A stretch of 64,000 nucleotides of DNA from Aliisedimentitalea scapharcae (lineage in GTDB: Bacteria; Pseudomonadota; Alphaproteobacteria; Rhodobacterales; Rhodobacteraceae), in NCBI RefSeq assembly GCF_045277565.1, contig NZ_CP123584.1, forward strand, positions 1,984,001 through 2,048,000, in the 5' to 3' direction. Below, piece after piece: positions 35,129 to 43,924 of this stretch. Below the pieces are notes generated by a model. That model worked only from the letters and a program-made list of their open reading frames with translations, was not told the origin of the DNA and searched no databases. How positions within the stretch are numbered: position 1 is the first letter of the stretch; the number at the start of each line of letters is the position of its first letter. The position numbers and the translations under genes are program-made.

Positions 35129-36283
35129 ATGTGGCGCAGCCTTGCCTCGAATATGCTGACATTGCTTGTGGTGGCGCTGTTCCTGTTGGGCGGCGTCATC
35201 TTGTGGGGCAAATCGCAATATAGTGCCCAGGGACCGCTGGAGGCCGCAATCTGTCTGAAGGTCGATCGCGGCTCTAACCTGACCCGGGTCAGCCGTGATC
35301 TGGCCGACAAGGGAGCCATTTCAAGTGGCGCAATTTTCCGCTTGGGTGCGGATTATTCGGAAAAGGCCTCGCAGTTGAAAGCGGGTAGTTTTCTGGTGGA
35401 AAGCGGTGCCTCGATGGAGGCGATCGTCGATCAGATCACCCGCGGTGGGGCCAGCACATGCGGTACCGAAATCGTTTATCGGGTCGGGGTGACCCGGACT
35501 GTGGCGCAGGTGCGCGAATTGGATCCGGCAACAAACCGCTATGTGGAACGGGCCGCGTTCAACCTGGCCGAGGATGACGTACCGCCAGCATATACGCAAA
35601 AGCGCGGCGAACCCGATACGCGGTATCGGGTGGCGATGGCCGAGGGGGTAACTTCCTGGCAGGTCGTTGAAGCGATCAAGGCGATGGATGTTCTGGAGGG
35701 GGCCGTTACTGTCCGTCCCGCCGAAGGAATGTTGGCACCGGACAGCTATGAAGTGGTGCCGGGCAGCCAGAGAGACGCGATTTTGGCCGAGATGCAGGAA
35801 AAGCAACAATTGCGGATCAATGCTGTCTGGGAATCCCGTCAGGAAGGCTTGCCGCTGAATTCGCCCGAAGAAATGCTGGTATTGGCCTCTATCATTGAAA
35901 AGGAAACCGGAGTTCCACAAGAGCGCGGGCAGGTGGCCAGCGTGTTTGTGAACCGTCTGAACCGGGGAATGCGGCTGCAGACGGACCCGACCGTGATCTA
36001 TGGTATCACCAAGGGTGAGGGCATTTTGGGGCGTGGATTGCGTCAAAGCGAACTGCGCCGGATCACCCCATGGAACACGTATGTGATCGAAGGGCTTCCC
36101 CCGACACCCATTGCCAACCCCGGGCTTGCCAGCCTGGAGGCAGCGGTGGCACCGGACCAGACCGATTTCGTGTTCTTTGTGGCCGATGGTACGGGGGGTC
36201 ATGCGTTTGCCACGACCCTGGAAGACCACAACCGCAACGTCGCCGAATGGCGTAAGATCGAAGCCGAACGGCAGAACAACTGA
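35129..36283 (+). CDS. mltG: Endolytic peptidoglycan transglycosylase MltG
   Basis: A 384-residue YceG/MltG protein that cuts nascent glycan strands at the inner membrane. One N-terminal transmembrane helix (about 7-28, LTLLVVALFLLGGVILWG), LysM-like regions, and the catalytic domain with the glutamate in A-S-I-I-E-K-E-T-G, followed by VASVFVNRLNRGMRLQTDPTV, TPWNTYVIEGLPPTPIANPG and F-F-V-A-D-G-T-G-G-H. It follows fabF without a gap; the fab-mltG arrangement is common. GGAAAG at the end of fabF can serve as its ribosome-binding site. Confidence 0.96.
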   Translation: MWRSLASNMLTLLVVALFLLGGVILWGKSQYSAQGPLEAAICLKVDRGSNLTRVSRDLADKGAISSGAIFRLGADYSEKASQLKAGSFLVESGASMEAIVDQITRGGASTCGTEIVYRVGVTRTVAQVRELDPATNRYVERAAFNLAEDDVPPAYTQKRGEPDTRYRVAMAEGVTSWQVVEAIKAMDVLEGAVTVRPAEGMLAPDSYEVVPGSQRDAILAEMQEKQQLRINAVWESRQEGLPLNSPEEMLVLASIIEKETGVPQERGQVASVFVNRLNRGMRLQTDPTVIYGITKGEGILGRGLRQSELRRITPWNTYVIEGLPPTPIANPGLASLEAAVAPDQTDFVFFVADGTGGHAFATTLEDHNRNVAEWRKIEAERQNN

Positions 36284-36315
36284 GGTTTACGTCTACCAAG
36301 ACGCAGGTCACCGGG

Positions 36316-36341
36316 TCCAAGGCGTTCAAAGACGCCTTGGA
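36316..36341 (+). terminator. Hairpin downstream of mltG
   Basis: Arms tccaaggcgt (36316-36325) and acgccttgga (36332-36341) with a 6-nt loop. No T-run follows, so it is either a weak terminator or an RNA-stabilising hairpin at the 3' end of the fabF-mltG transcript. Confidence 0.5.
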
Positions 36342-36432
36342 CTGTGGTTGGAATGGCAAAGCCTGCTGGGTGAATTTTCAGAGTTTGTTAATGATACCGG
36401 ACGGTTGCGTTGCGTTTGGACTGCGTTAAGAT

Positions 36433-36461
36433 TTGACTCTGCGCGCGGTCTCGCGTATAAG
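36433..36461 (+). promoter_or_regulatory. Strong sigma-70-type promoter before the GTA cluster
   Basis: TTGACT (36433-36438), 17-nt spacer, TATAAG (36456-36461). The start point would be near 36467-36469, where an ATG occurs. No full CtrA site (TTAA-N7-TTAA) is seen nearby. Confidence 0.65.
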
Positions 36462-36486
36462 TTGTGTCATGCTAGAAGAAGTGGGC

Positions 36487-36523
36487 AAACGGCCCCGGGG
36501 GGTACTCCGGTGGCCGTTTTTTC
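36487..36523 (+). terminator. Early terminator or attenuator in the GTA leader
   Basis: Arms AAACGGCC (36487-36494) and GGCCGTTT (36512-36519), with extra CCGG/CCGG pairing inside the loop, and six T at 36517-36522. It lies about 20-55 nt after the predicted start of the promoter at 36433 and before the first GTA gene. Confidence 0.75.
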
Positions 36524-36578
36524 GTTTCGCCTGTGCGGAGGGGGCAACAAAAACTCACGCATGAGGTAGGCGGCAAAC

Positions 36579-36923
36579 ATGGCTTTGACGACCCCGGAAG
36601 AACGAATTCTGAAAACGGCTGATCTGCTTCGGTCGCTACAGGAGTCGATCAATAACCTGCGACAGCTGGCAGAAGACCTGCGTCGTCGGATGATGGCTGG
36701 GGAGGAAGCGGAACTGAACGAAACCAGTAAGGAAATGGCACGCGCGGAGACTTTGATCCGAACCTGCCAGAAAGTGGAGGCGTGCCTTGTTGAACAGCAC
36801 GAAAGACAAGCCGGAATTGTCCAGGGCGGATACGCCTTTGACCTTGACCGGGCTAGACTTGAAATCGGGTGCAAATTGGCTCGCATCCGCTCCTGCTGCG
36901 ATCAGGGAAGAATTTCTGAATGA
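36579..36923 (+). CDS. GTA g1, small terminase subunit (TerS)
   Basis: A 114-residue mostly helical protein with a coiled-coil core (LLRSLQESINNLRQLAEDLR and a second charged helix to about residue 70). Position directly before the large terminase and length match gene 1 of the Rhodobacter capsulatus GTA, shown to be a TerS. It would recognise or hold host DNA for packaging. The last 137 bp overlap the large terminase frame. Identity is from context and fold pattern rather than a sharp motif. Confidence 0.75.
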   Translation: MALTTPEERILKTADLLRSLQESINNLRQLAEDLRRRMMAGEEAELNETSKEMARAETLIRTCQKVEACLVEQHERQAGIVQGGYAFDLDRARLEIGCKLARIRSCCDQGRISE

Positions 36924-38202
36924 CCTTGGGGAGGGGGGGCTTAGGGCCCTCCCTTTTCTTTTTGAGTTCTGGGCCCTGCCGCATCAATTGCCACCTGACG
37001 GCGATTGGCGGGCCTGGGTGATCCTGGGCGGGCGCGGTGCAGGAAAGACGCGGGCAGGGGCCGAATGGGTCCGATCGGTGGTTGAGGGGGCAATGCCGCT
37101 TGACCCTGGGCAAGCGCGTCGGTTGGCGCTGGTCGGTGAGACCTTTGATCAGGTTCGTGATGTCATGATCTTTGGGGACAGTGGGATCATGGCCTGTTCG
37201 CCATCGGATCGTAGGCCGCAATGGAAGGCGGGGGAGCGCAAGCTGATCTGGCCGAATGGAGCCGAAGCCCAAGCGTTCTCTGCCCATGACCCCGAAGGGT
37301 TGCGCGGGCCGCAATTTGATGCGGCCTGGGTGGATGAGCTGGCGAAATGGAAAAAGGGCGATGAGACTTGGGATATGTTGCAGTTCGCCCTGCGCCTGGG
37401 GGATCACCCCCGGGTGTGTGTCACCACCACGCCACGAAATGTGACCGTTTTGAAGCGACTGTTGGAGGCTCCATCGACAGTGCAGACTCACGCTGCGACC
37501 GAAGCCAACCGGGCCAATCTGGCCGCGAGTTTTCTGGACGAGGTGCGGGCACGATACGCCGGGACCCGATTAGGGCGGCAGGAGTTGGACGGTGTCCTGT
37601 TGGTCGATGCCGAAGGGGCACTGTGGCGCAGCGAGGCGTTGCAAGGCGCACAGGTGCGATCCGTTCCGGACCTGGATCGGGTTGTTGTCGCGTTGGACCC
37701 GTCAGTGAGCGGTAGCGCACAGGCGGATGCCTGCGGAATCGTTGTCGTTGGTGCGCAGACGCAGGGACCGCCGCAGGATTGGCGTGCTTTTGTGTTGGCA
37801 GACCGGACAGTGCAGGGGGTTGGCCCTACAGGATGGGCCAAGGCGGCGATCGCTGCGATGGATGAATTCGATGCCGAACGGTTGGTGGCTGAGGTCAACC
37901 AGGGGGGGCAGCTGGTCGAAGAGGTCCTGCGACAGGTGGATCCGTTGGTTCCCTATAAGGGGGTACACGCCAGCCGAGGCAAAGTGGCCCGCGCGGAACC
38001 TGTGGCGGCGCTTTATGAGCAGGGGCGTGTGCGCCATGTGGCGGGGTTGAGCGATCTGGAGGAACAGATGTGCCTGATGACGTCTCGGGGGTTTGAGGGA
38101 CGCGGGTCACCGGATCGGGTGGATGCGTTGGTTTGGGCAATTCATGAATTGATGATTGCCCCGGCCAGCCAGTTTCGCAGGCCCCGGGTCCGGGTGTTGT
38201 GA
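36787..38202 (+). CDS. GTA g2, large terminase (packaging ATPase-nuclease)
   Basis: A 471-residue TerL. The Walker A motif is GGRGAGKT (81-88), the Walker B region AAWVDELAKW near 185, and the RNaseH-like nuclease begins with VVVALDPSVSG near 305 and continues to SPDRVDALVWA. A TTG at 36787 is the longest possible start; later TTG codons in the frame are alternatives and no ATG or GTG precedes the conserved part. Either way the gene starts inside g1. It packages host DNA into GTA heads. Confidence 0.93.
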   Translation: MLNSTKDKPELSRADTPLTLTGLDLKSGANWLASAPAAIREEFLNDLGEGGLRALPFLFEFWALPHQLPPDGDWRAWVILGGRGAGKTRAGAEWVRSVVEGAMPLDPGQARRLALVGETFDQVRDVMIFGDSGIMACSPSDRRPQWKAGERKLIWPNGAEAQAFSAHDPEGLRGPQFDAAWVDELAKWKKGDETWDMLQFALRLGDHPRVCVTTTPRNVTVLKRLLEAPSTVQTHAATEANRANLAASFLDEVRARYAGTRLGRQELDGVLLVDAEGALWRSEALQGAQVRSVPDLDRVVVALDPSVSGSAQADACGIVVVGAQTQGPPQDWRAFVLADRTVQGVGPTGWAKAAIAAMDEFDAERLVAEVNQGGQLVEEVLRQVDPLVPYKGVHASRGKVARAEPVAALYEQGRVRHVAGLSDLEEQMCLMTSRGFEGRGSPDRVDALVWAIHELMIAPASQFRRPRVRVL

Positions 38203-38416
38203 TCCTGTGATTGAGGTTCGCGGGCAACCGGCTGCATAGGGGCAGAGGCCCCGGAAGGTGGGCGTTTGCTTTGCGTCACGAACATCCGGTTTCAGGTGTT
38301 GCGTTAGTTGCGAACGGTCTGTTTCCGGTTCTCGAACAATCATCAGCGATAACTCTCATCAACAGAAGGCCGGGTGGCGCGATTGGCGCGGCGGCGGGCA
38401 GATAGGAGCATCAGAC

Positions 38417-39604
38417 ATGGTATTCGATTTCTTGCGTCGTGGCAGCGAAAAGCAGGTGCCAGAGGCAAAGGCAAGTGCAACTGGTCCGGTGGTGGCCTGG
38501 CATGGGACAGGGCGTGTGGCCTGGAGCCCACGGGATGCGGTGTCGCTGACCCGGACGGGGTTTTCGGGAAATCCGGTGGGGTTTCGGTCGGTCAAGCTGA
38601 TTGCCGAGGCCGCGGCCGCGCTTCCGTTGGTCTTGCAGGATCAGACGCAGCGGTTTGATACCCACCCGGTTTTGTCGCTCGTGAAACGTCCGAATGCGGC
38701 GCAGGGGCGGGCCGAGTTGCTGGAGTGTCTGTATGGGCAGTTGTTGCTGTCCGGCAATGCCTATGTTGAGGCGGTGGCCGGGGAGGCGGGGCTTCCGTTG
38801 GAACTGCATGTTCTGCGATCTGATCGCATGAGCGTGGTTCCGGGGGCGGATGGGTGGCCGGTGGCATATGAATATGCGGTGGGGGCGAAGAAACACCGTT
38901 TTGATGCCACCGGCCTGGTCTCTCCGATTTGCCATATCAAGAGCTTTCATCCGCAGGATGACCATTATGGGTTTTCACCGATGCAGGCGGCGGCCATGGC
39001 GCTGGATGTGCATAATGCGGCGTCACGCTGGTCCAAGGCCTTGCTGGACAATGCGGCCCGACCATCGGGCGCGTTGGTTTGGAACGGCGGCGACGGCCAA
39101 GGGTTTATGGGCGACGATCAGTTTCGCCGACTGAGCGATGAGATCGAGGCCAATTACCAAGGCGCGCGCAATGCCGGGCGGCCGATGGTGCTGGAAGGTG
39201 GATTGGATTGGAAGCCGATGGGCTTTTCCCCCAGTGATATGGAATTTCAGAAGACCAAGGAAGCGGCAGCGCGCGAGATCGCGTTGGCCTTTGGGGTGCC
39301 GCCGATGCTGTTGGGGATTCAGGGGGATGCGACCTATGCCAATTATCAGGAGGCCAATCGGGCGTTTTATCGTCTGACGGTGCTGCCGTTGGCGACACGG
39401 GTGGCGGCCGCTTTGTCCGAGTGGGTGTCCGGGTTTACCGGAGAGCCGGTAGAATTGAAGCCTGATCTGGATCAGGTGTCGGCGTTGTCTGCCGAGCGAG
39501 ATGCGCAATGGGCGCGCGTGGCGCAGGCGGATTTCCTGAGCCAGGCAGAAAAGCGGGCGCTGCTTGGGTTGCCGCCTTTGGGTGAGGCAGATGCGGATGG
39601 CTGA
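38417..39604 (+). CDS. GTA g3, portal protein (HK97 type)
   Basis: A 395-residue portal forming the DNA entry ring of the head. The start at 38417 (MVFDFLRRG) has AGGAG 9 nt upstream; the open frame begins earlier at 38258. Typical blocks are DTHPVLSLVKRPN, YGQLLLSGNAYVEAV, CHIKSFHPQDDHYGFSPMQA and the helical region AFGVPPMLLGIQGDATYANYQ. The last codons overlap the start of g3.5. Confidence 0.95.
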   Translation: MVFDFLRRGSEKQVPEAKASATGPVVAWHGTGRVAWSPRDAVSLTRTGFSGNPVGFRSVKLIAEAAAALPLVLQDQTQRFDTHPVLSLVKRPNAAQGRAELLECLYGQLLLSGNAYVEAVAGEAGLPLELHVLRSDRMSVVPGADGWPVAYEYAVGAKKHRFDATGLVSPICHIKSFHPQDDHYGFSPMQAAAMALDVHNAASRWSKALLDNAARPSGALVWNGGDGQGFMGDDQFRRLSDEIEANYQGARNAGRPMVLEGGLDWKPMGFSPSDMEFQKTKEAAAREIALAFGVPPMLLGIQGDATYANYQEANRAFYRLTVLPLATRVAAALSEWVSGFTGEPVELKPDLDQVSALSAERDAQWARVAQADFLSQAEKRALLGLPPLGEADADG

Positions 39605-39821
39605 TGGACAGGGGTATCCGCCGTTCGAATGCGCTCCCGGGCTTAGATTGGCGGCTCATGAACGGGTCAGCCAGATCCATCATGACAATATCAACCGTCG
39701 GCTGGATCGGATCGAAGAGCTGATGGAGCGGCTGGAAAAGCGTCTGTGGCTGACGGTTTATGGCGTGGTCGCGGCAATTCTGGCGCAGGCATTCCAGTCA
39801 ATTCTGGTCGCGGCGCAATGA
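39597..39821 (+). CDS. GTA g3.5, small membrane-type protein
   Basis: A 74-residue protein whose ATG (39597) overlaps the g3 stop; GGTGAGG lies 9 nt upstream. It has a central helix (HDNINRRLDRIEELMERLEKR) and a C-terminal hydrophobic segment (LWLTVYGVVAAILAQAFQSI). A small gene at this position is present in the R. capsulatus-type clusters. The role is unknown; a holin-like or assembly function is only speculation. Confidence 0.8.
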   Translation: MADGQGYPPFECAPGLRLAAHERVSQIHHDNINRRLDRIEELMERLEKRLWLTVYGVVAAILAQAFQSILVAAQ

Positions 39822-39847
39822 AATCAAAGGGGTGTGAGGAGTTTCTC

Positions 39848-40405
39848 ATGGAGTACGATACAGGCCTGGAGCATAAATTTGCGCGGTTCGGCGACGGGAT
39901 TCAGGTGGACGATAATGCGGTGATCCAGGGCTATGCCAGCGTGTTTGGTGAAGCTGATCAAGGCGGCGATATTGTCCAAAAGGGTGCCTATGCTGCGTCG
40001 ATCAAGGCGCTGGAATCCAAAGGCGCGCGGGTCAAGATGTTGTGGCAGCATGACCCCGCCCAACCCATTGGGGTCTGGGACGAGGTGCGCGAGGATACAC
40101 GCGGGTTGTGGGTCAAGGGACGGCTGCTGGAAAGCACGCAAAAAGGGCGTGAGGCGGCTGCGTTGATCGGGGCCGGCGCGATCGACGGGTTGTCGATTGG
40201 TTATCGGACAACAAAAGCCAGCAAGACCGACAAGGGCCAGCGGCTTTTGAGTGAACTGGAACTTTGGGAAGTGTCTCTTGTGACGTTTCCGATGCTTCCC
40301 AGTGCGCGGGTGGCGGCAAAAGGAGCTCATGCAGAGTTCGATGACGCCTGGCGCAGCATTGCCGCGGTGTTGAACGATGCCCGGCAGGAACTGGCGCGAC
40401 GGTAA
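39848..40405 (+). CDS. GTA g4, prohead protease
   Basis: A 185-residue HK97-type serine protease that matures the capsid. The start at 39848 (MEYDTGLEHKFARF) has GAGGAG upstream; an ATG at 39818 overlapping the g3.5 stop is an alternative without a binding site. Motifs are GYASVFGEADQGGDIVQKGAY, the histidine in L-W-Q-H-D-P, and the serine in D-G-L-S-I-G-Y. The capsid protein that follows is its expected substrate. Confidence 0.92.
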   Translation: MEYDTGLEHKFARFGDGIQVDDNAVIQGYASVFGEADQGGDIVQKGAYAASIKALESKGARVKMLWQHDPAQPIGVWDEVREDTRGLWVKGRLLESTQKGREAAALIGAGAIDGLSIGYRTTKASKTDKGQRLLSELELWEVSLVTFPMLPSARVAAKGAHAEFDDAWRSIAAVLNDARQELARR

Positions 40406-40438
40406 GCGCCCAAACCCACCCAGAACAGGAAAATGCTG

Positions 40439-41617
40439 ATGAGCAAGACCGACCAACCGGCCTTGGCCGGAGAAGGTGCGCCCCTGGTTCAGGAGGTGAA
40501 GCAGGCGATGACCGGCTTCGTTCATGAATTCAAGGGCTTTCAAGATGAAATTGAATTGAAACTTCAACAGCAAGAAGAGCGACTGACCATGCTGGATCGT
40601 AAATCTCAAATCGCGGCGCGTCCGCATCTGGCCACTTCTATTGACGATGGTGCCCCGCATCAGAAGGCGTTTGATGCGTATCTGCGCTCAGGTGACGACG
40701 ACGGTCTGCGAGGCCTGGAAATCGAAGGCAAATCCATGTCGTCGACCGTCAATAGCGACGGTGGATATCTGGTAGACGCCCAGACATCGGAAGCTGTGAA
40801 ATCGGTGCTGTATTCGTCGGCGTCGATCCGTTCGATCGCATCGGTGGTGAACGTCGAGGCGACATCATATGACGTGCTGATTGATCATACTGATGTGGGC
40901 GCAGGATGGGCCACCGAAACGGGGGCTACCGCAGAGACGGGAACGCCGTCGATTGATCGGATTTCCATTCCTCTGCACGAACTGTCGGCCCTGCCCAAAG
41001 CGTCACAGCGCCTGTTGGATGACAGTGCATTCGATATCGAAGGTTGGTTGGCGGGTCGCATTGCAGAGAAATTTGCCCGCGCCGAGGCGGCGGCATTCAT
41101 CACTGGGGATGGGACCGACAAGCCGCGCGGCTTTTTGGACCACCCTGCGGTGGATGATGCGGTTTGGACCTGGGGCAATCTGGGGTATGTGCCGACCGGT
41201 ATTGCCGGCGATGTGGATGGCGATGCCATTGTTGAGCTGGTTTATGCGCTTGGTGCGCAATACCGTGCCAATGGCAGCTTTGTCATGAATTCCAAGACCG
41301 CCGGACATATCCGCAAACTGAAGGATGCCGATGGTCGTTTCCTGTGGTCTGACGGGCTTGCGGCGGGCGAACCGGCGCGTCTGATGGGCTATCCAGTGCT
41401 GATTGCCGAAGACATGCCCGATGCTGCCACCGACAGCTATTCGATCGCATTTGGTGATTTTGCGGCTGGTTACACGGTGGCAGAGCGCCCTGATCTGCGC
41501 GTGCTGCGTGATCCGTTCAGCGCCAAGCCGCACGTGTTGTTCTATGCAACCAAACGCGTGGGCGGTGATGTCAGCGACTTTGCGGCCATCAAGCTTCTGA
41601 AATTCGGCACCGTCTAA
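40439..41617 (+). CDS. GTA g5, major capsid protein
   Basis: A 392-residue HK97-fold capsid protein. AGGA lies 8 nt before the ATG at 40439 (an ATG at 40433 is too close). The first ~105 residues form a helical scaffold, probably removed by the g4 protease. The mature part opens after KSMSSTVNSDGGYLVDAQTSE, and the P-domain/E-loop region ATETGATAETGTPSIDRISI and the C-terminal FGDFAAGYTVAERPDLRVL are typical. Confidence 0.95.
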   Translation: MSKTDQPALAGEGAPLVQEVKQAMTGFVHEFKGFQDEIELKLQQQEERLTMLDRKSQIAARPHLATSIDDGAPHQKAFDAYLRSGDDDGLRGLEIEGKSMSSTVNSDGGYLVDAQTSEAVKSVLYSSASIRSIASVVNVEATSYDVLIDHTDVGAGWATETGATAETGTPSIDRISIPLHELSALPKASQRLLDDSAFDIEGWLAGRIAEKFARAEAAAFITGDGTDKPRGFLDHPAVDDAVWTWGNLGYVPTGIAGDVDGDAIVELVYALGAQYRANGSFVMNSKTAGHIRKLKDADGRFLWSDGLAAGEPARLMGYPVLIAEDMPDAATDSYSIAFGDFAAGYTVAERPDLRVLRDPFSAKPHVLFYATKRVGGDVSDFAAIKLLKFGTV

Positions 41618-41792
41618 AGGCGCCGGATCGTGGGGCCCTGCGACGGGTCCTGCGGTGTGGGCAGGCACCGGATGAAACCTCTGCGTTGTCTAGCTGCTCC
41701 CCTCCGTCCGAGCGACGCAGGGCGCGGTGGCTGCCCGCTCAATCTTTGACAGTTAAGCGGCCCGGAGGGGGCCGAGCTTGCGGAGTGAATGG

Positions 41793-42407
41793 ATGATGTT
41801 GACCGAAGAAACCACCGTGCCGGACATTGCGTTGCCGGTGGACCAGTTCAAGGCGCATTTGCGGCTGGGAACCGGGTTTGGTGAAGACACGCTTCAGAAT
41901 GGTGTCCTGAATGGCTTCTTGCGGGCCGCCATCGTGGCGATTGAAGCACGGATCGGCAAGGTTCTGATTTCGAGGGCGTTCACCTGGAAAATTCATGCCT
42001 GGCGCGACCGGGCGGGTGAGATCCTGCCGGTCGCACCGGTATCGGTGGTGAACGCTGTGGTGATGACCGACGGCGGCGGAACCGAGACAGTGCTGGATGC
42101 GGCACTATACCGGCTGGCAGAAGATAGCCAATCGCCAAGAATTCGGCCCACGGGCACGCTTTTGCCTGCAATTTCGCCCGGCGGAACTGTGCGGATCGAC
42201 GTCATCGCAGGCATGGCAGAGGATTGGGGCGGCCTGCCGGCCGATCTGGGTCAGGCCGTGCTACTGCTTGCGGCGCATTATTATGAATACCGCAATGAGA
42301 CCGCGCTGAGCGATGGGTGCATGCCCTTTGGCGTCACGAGCCTGATTCAGCGGTATCGGACCATGCGGATTTCTGTCGGACGGGGTTTGGCGGGAGTGAT
42401 GCAATGA
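41793..42407 (+). CDS. GTA g6, head-tail adaptor
   Basis: A 204-residue connector of the phiE125 gp8/HK97 gp6 type. The start at 41793 has GGAG 7 nt upstream; another ATG follows at 41796. Features are the early helices (PVDQFKAHLRL, GFLRAAIVAIEARIGKVLI), a beta region, and the late helix DLGQAVLLLAAHYYEYRNE. The gap of 175 bp after the capsid gene, the largest inside the cluster, holds no gene. The stop overlaps the g7 start (ATGA). Confidence 0.88.
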   Translation: MMLTEETTVPDIALPVDQFKAHLRLGTGFGEDTLQNGVLNGFLRAAIVAIEARIGKVLISRAFTWKIHAWRDRAGEILPVAPVSVVNAVVMTDGGGTETVLDAALYRLAEDSQSPRIRPTGTLLPAISPGGTVRIDVIAGMAEDWGGLPADLGQAVLLLAAHYYEYRNETALSDGCMPFGVTSLIQRYRTMRISVGRGLAGVMQ

Positions 42408-42742
42408 AACCACCGCATCTGAACCGCAAGTTGGTCCTGGAGGGCGCTGTGCGCACCGCCGACGGTGCTGGGGGTTTCGTTCAAAGCTGGCAAGCCCTGG
42501 GCACTCATTGGGCCGCTGTGGAGCCGCGTACGGGGCGAGAGCGGGCCCGGGGAGAGTATGCGGTGTCGTCCATGAGTTATCGGGTGATTGTGCGCGCGGC
42601 TCCGATGGGGTCGATAGCCCGACCCAGCCCGGATCAGCGGTTTCGCGAAGGCAATCGTGTCTTTGTCATCCGGGCCATCGCGGAACGCGACCCCGGGGGG
42701 CGGTATCTAATTTGTTTCACGGATGAAGAGGTGGCGGCATGA
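42404..42742 (+). CDS. GTA g7, head-closure protein
   Basis: A 112-residue beta-rich head-completion protein. The start at 42404 overlaps the g6 stop as ATGA. Conserved features are LNRKLVLEGAVRTADGAGGF and the W-x-x-L-G-T-H-W-A-A-V-E-P motif seen in SPP1 gp16-like adaptors, followed by YRVIVRAAP and RFREGNRVFVIRAI. It closes the head after DNA packaging. Confidence 0.88.
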   Translation: MKPPHLNRKLVLEGAVRTADGAGGFVQSWQALGTHWAAVEPRTGRERARGEYAVSSMSYRVIVRAAPMGSIARPSPDQRFREGNRVFVIRAIAERDPGGRYLICFTDEEVAA

Positions 42743-43152
42743 GTTACGGCGTTGCAGCAGCGCTGCAGGAAGCTGTGTATCAGCATTTGTTGGCCGATGC
42801 GGGAGTAAGCGCGTTGGTTGGGACGGCGATCTATGATGCGCTTCCCGCGGGCACATTGCCCGAAACCTATGTGACCCTGGGCCCTGAGGATGCGCGGGAT
42901 CGCTCGGATGGAACCGGAGCGGGGGCCGAGCATCGGTTCACGGTCACGGTGACCACCACTGCGGCGGGCTTTGCCGGTGCCAAGGATTTGGCTGCGGCCA
43001 TTGGCGATGCGTTGATTGACGCGGACCTGATTTTAAGCCGGGGGAGCCTGGTGGGGCTGTGGTTCGACCGGGCAGTGGCTGCACGTGTTGGAACCGGCGG
43101 CACGCTTCGCACGATCACGCAGCGCTTTCGCGCCCGCGTGGAAGACAACTGA
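42739..43152 (+). CDS. GTA g8, tail terminator (DUF3168)
   Basis: A 137-residue tail-completion protein. The start overlaps the g7 stop by 4 nt. Pattern: an N-terminal helix (LQEAVYQHLLADAGVSALVG), Y-V-T-L-G-P-E, a beta segment HRFTVTVTTT and a C-terminal strand RTITQRFRARVED, as in DUF3168. It forms the ring joining tail tube and head. Confidence 0.88.
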   Translation: MSYGVAAALQEAVYQHLLADAGVSALVGTAIYDALPAGTLPETYVTLGPEDARDRSDGTGAGAEHRFTVTVTTTAAGFAGAKDLAAAIGDALIDADLILSRGSLVGLWFDRAVAARVGTGGTLRTITQRFRARVEDN

Positions 43153-43189
43153 ACTTTTTCAATTTTCGCTTAACAATCGGAGAAACGAT

Positions 43190-43603
43190 ATGGCTGCTCA
43201 AAACGGCAAGGACCTGTTGGTCAAAGTGGATATGACCGGTGGGGGTCTTTTTGAAACCATTGCGGGGCTGCGTGCTACGCGGGTGAGCTTTAACGCGGAG
43301 AGCGTGGATGTCACCAGTCTGGAAAGCCAGGGCGGTTGGCGTGAGCTGCTGTCCGGTGCTGGCGTGAAATCGGCGGCGATTTCCGGTTCCGGTGTCTTCA
43401 AGGATGCAGGCACAGACGAACGAGCGCGTCAGCTGTTCTTTGATGGGGAAACGCCTGCGTTTCAGGTGATCATCCCGGATTTTGGCATTGTCGAAGGCGC
43501 ATTTCAGGTGACGGCTCTGGAATATGCCGGCAGCCACAATGGCGAAGCCACCTATGAATTGTCGATGGCCAGCGCCGGGGCGCTGAGCTTTACCGCGGTG
43601 TAA
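43190..43603 (+). CDS. GTA g9, major tail protein
   Basis: A 137-residue tail-tube subunit. CGGAG is 7 nt before the ATG at 43190. It starts MAAQNGKDLLVKVD and contains A-E-S-V-D-V-T-S and the WRELLSGAGVKSAAISGSGVF block typical of TP901-1-like tube proteins in GTA clusters. Confidence 0.93.
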   Translation: MAAQNGKDLLVKVDMTGGGLFETIAGLRATRVSFNAESVDVTSLESQGGWRELLSGAGVKSAAISGSGVFKDAGTDERARQLFFDGETPAFQVIIPDFGIVEGAFQVTALEYAGSHNGEATYELSMASAGALSFTAV

Positions 43604-43606
43604 GCC

Positions 43607-43924
43607 ATGACCAATCCGTGGAGGGGAGAGGTGGCTTTGACCATCGATGGGCAGCAGCGGGTTTTGAAACTGACTCTCGGGGCGTTGGCCGAGCTGGAAC
43701 AGGAATTGGCGACCGGATCCCTGGTCGAGCTGGTTCAGCGGTTCGAGGGTGGAGGTTTCTCATCGGGTGATGTGCTGGCCCTGATCCGCGCTGGATTGCG
43801 CGGAAGCGGGGTCGATCAAGCGGTGGATTTGATGCAGGCGGACATCGCCGGGGGGCCGTTGGCAGCGGCCCGGGCTGCAGCAGAGCTGTTGGCGCGGGCT
43901 TTCATGCTGCCGGAAGGGCCATGA
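43607..43924 (+). CDS. GTA g10, tail assembly protein (GTA_gp10 family)
   Basis: A 105-residue protein typical of the GTA gp10 family, with MTNPWRGEVALTIDG, the LTLGALAELEQELATGSLVE segment and FEGGGFSSGDVLALIRAGLR. It is probably the first of two tail assembly chaperones; its stop overlaps the start of g10.1 by 4 nt. Confidence 0.9.
   Translation: MTNPWRGEVALTIDGQQRVLKLTLGALAELEQELATGSLVELVQRFEGGGFSSGDVLALIRAGLRGSGVDQAVDLMQADIAGGPLAAARAAAELLARAFMLPEGP

Noticed and set aside
36469..36564. 31-codon frame in the GTA leader as a gene
   Set aside because: It passes through a strong terminator hairpin and has no binding site; kept only as part of the leader observation.
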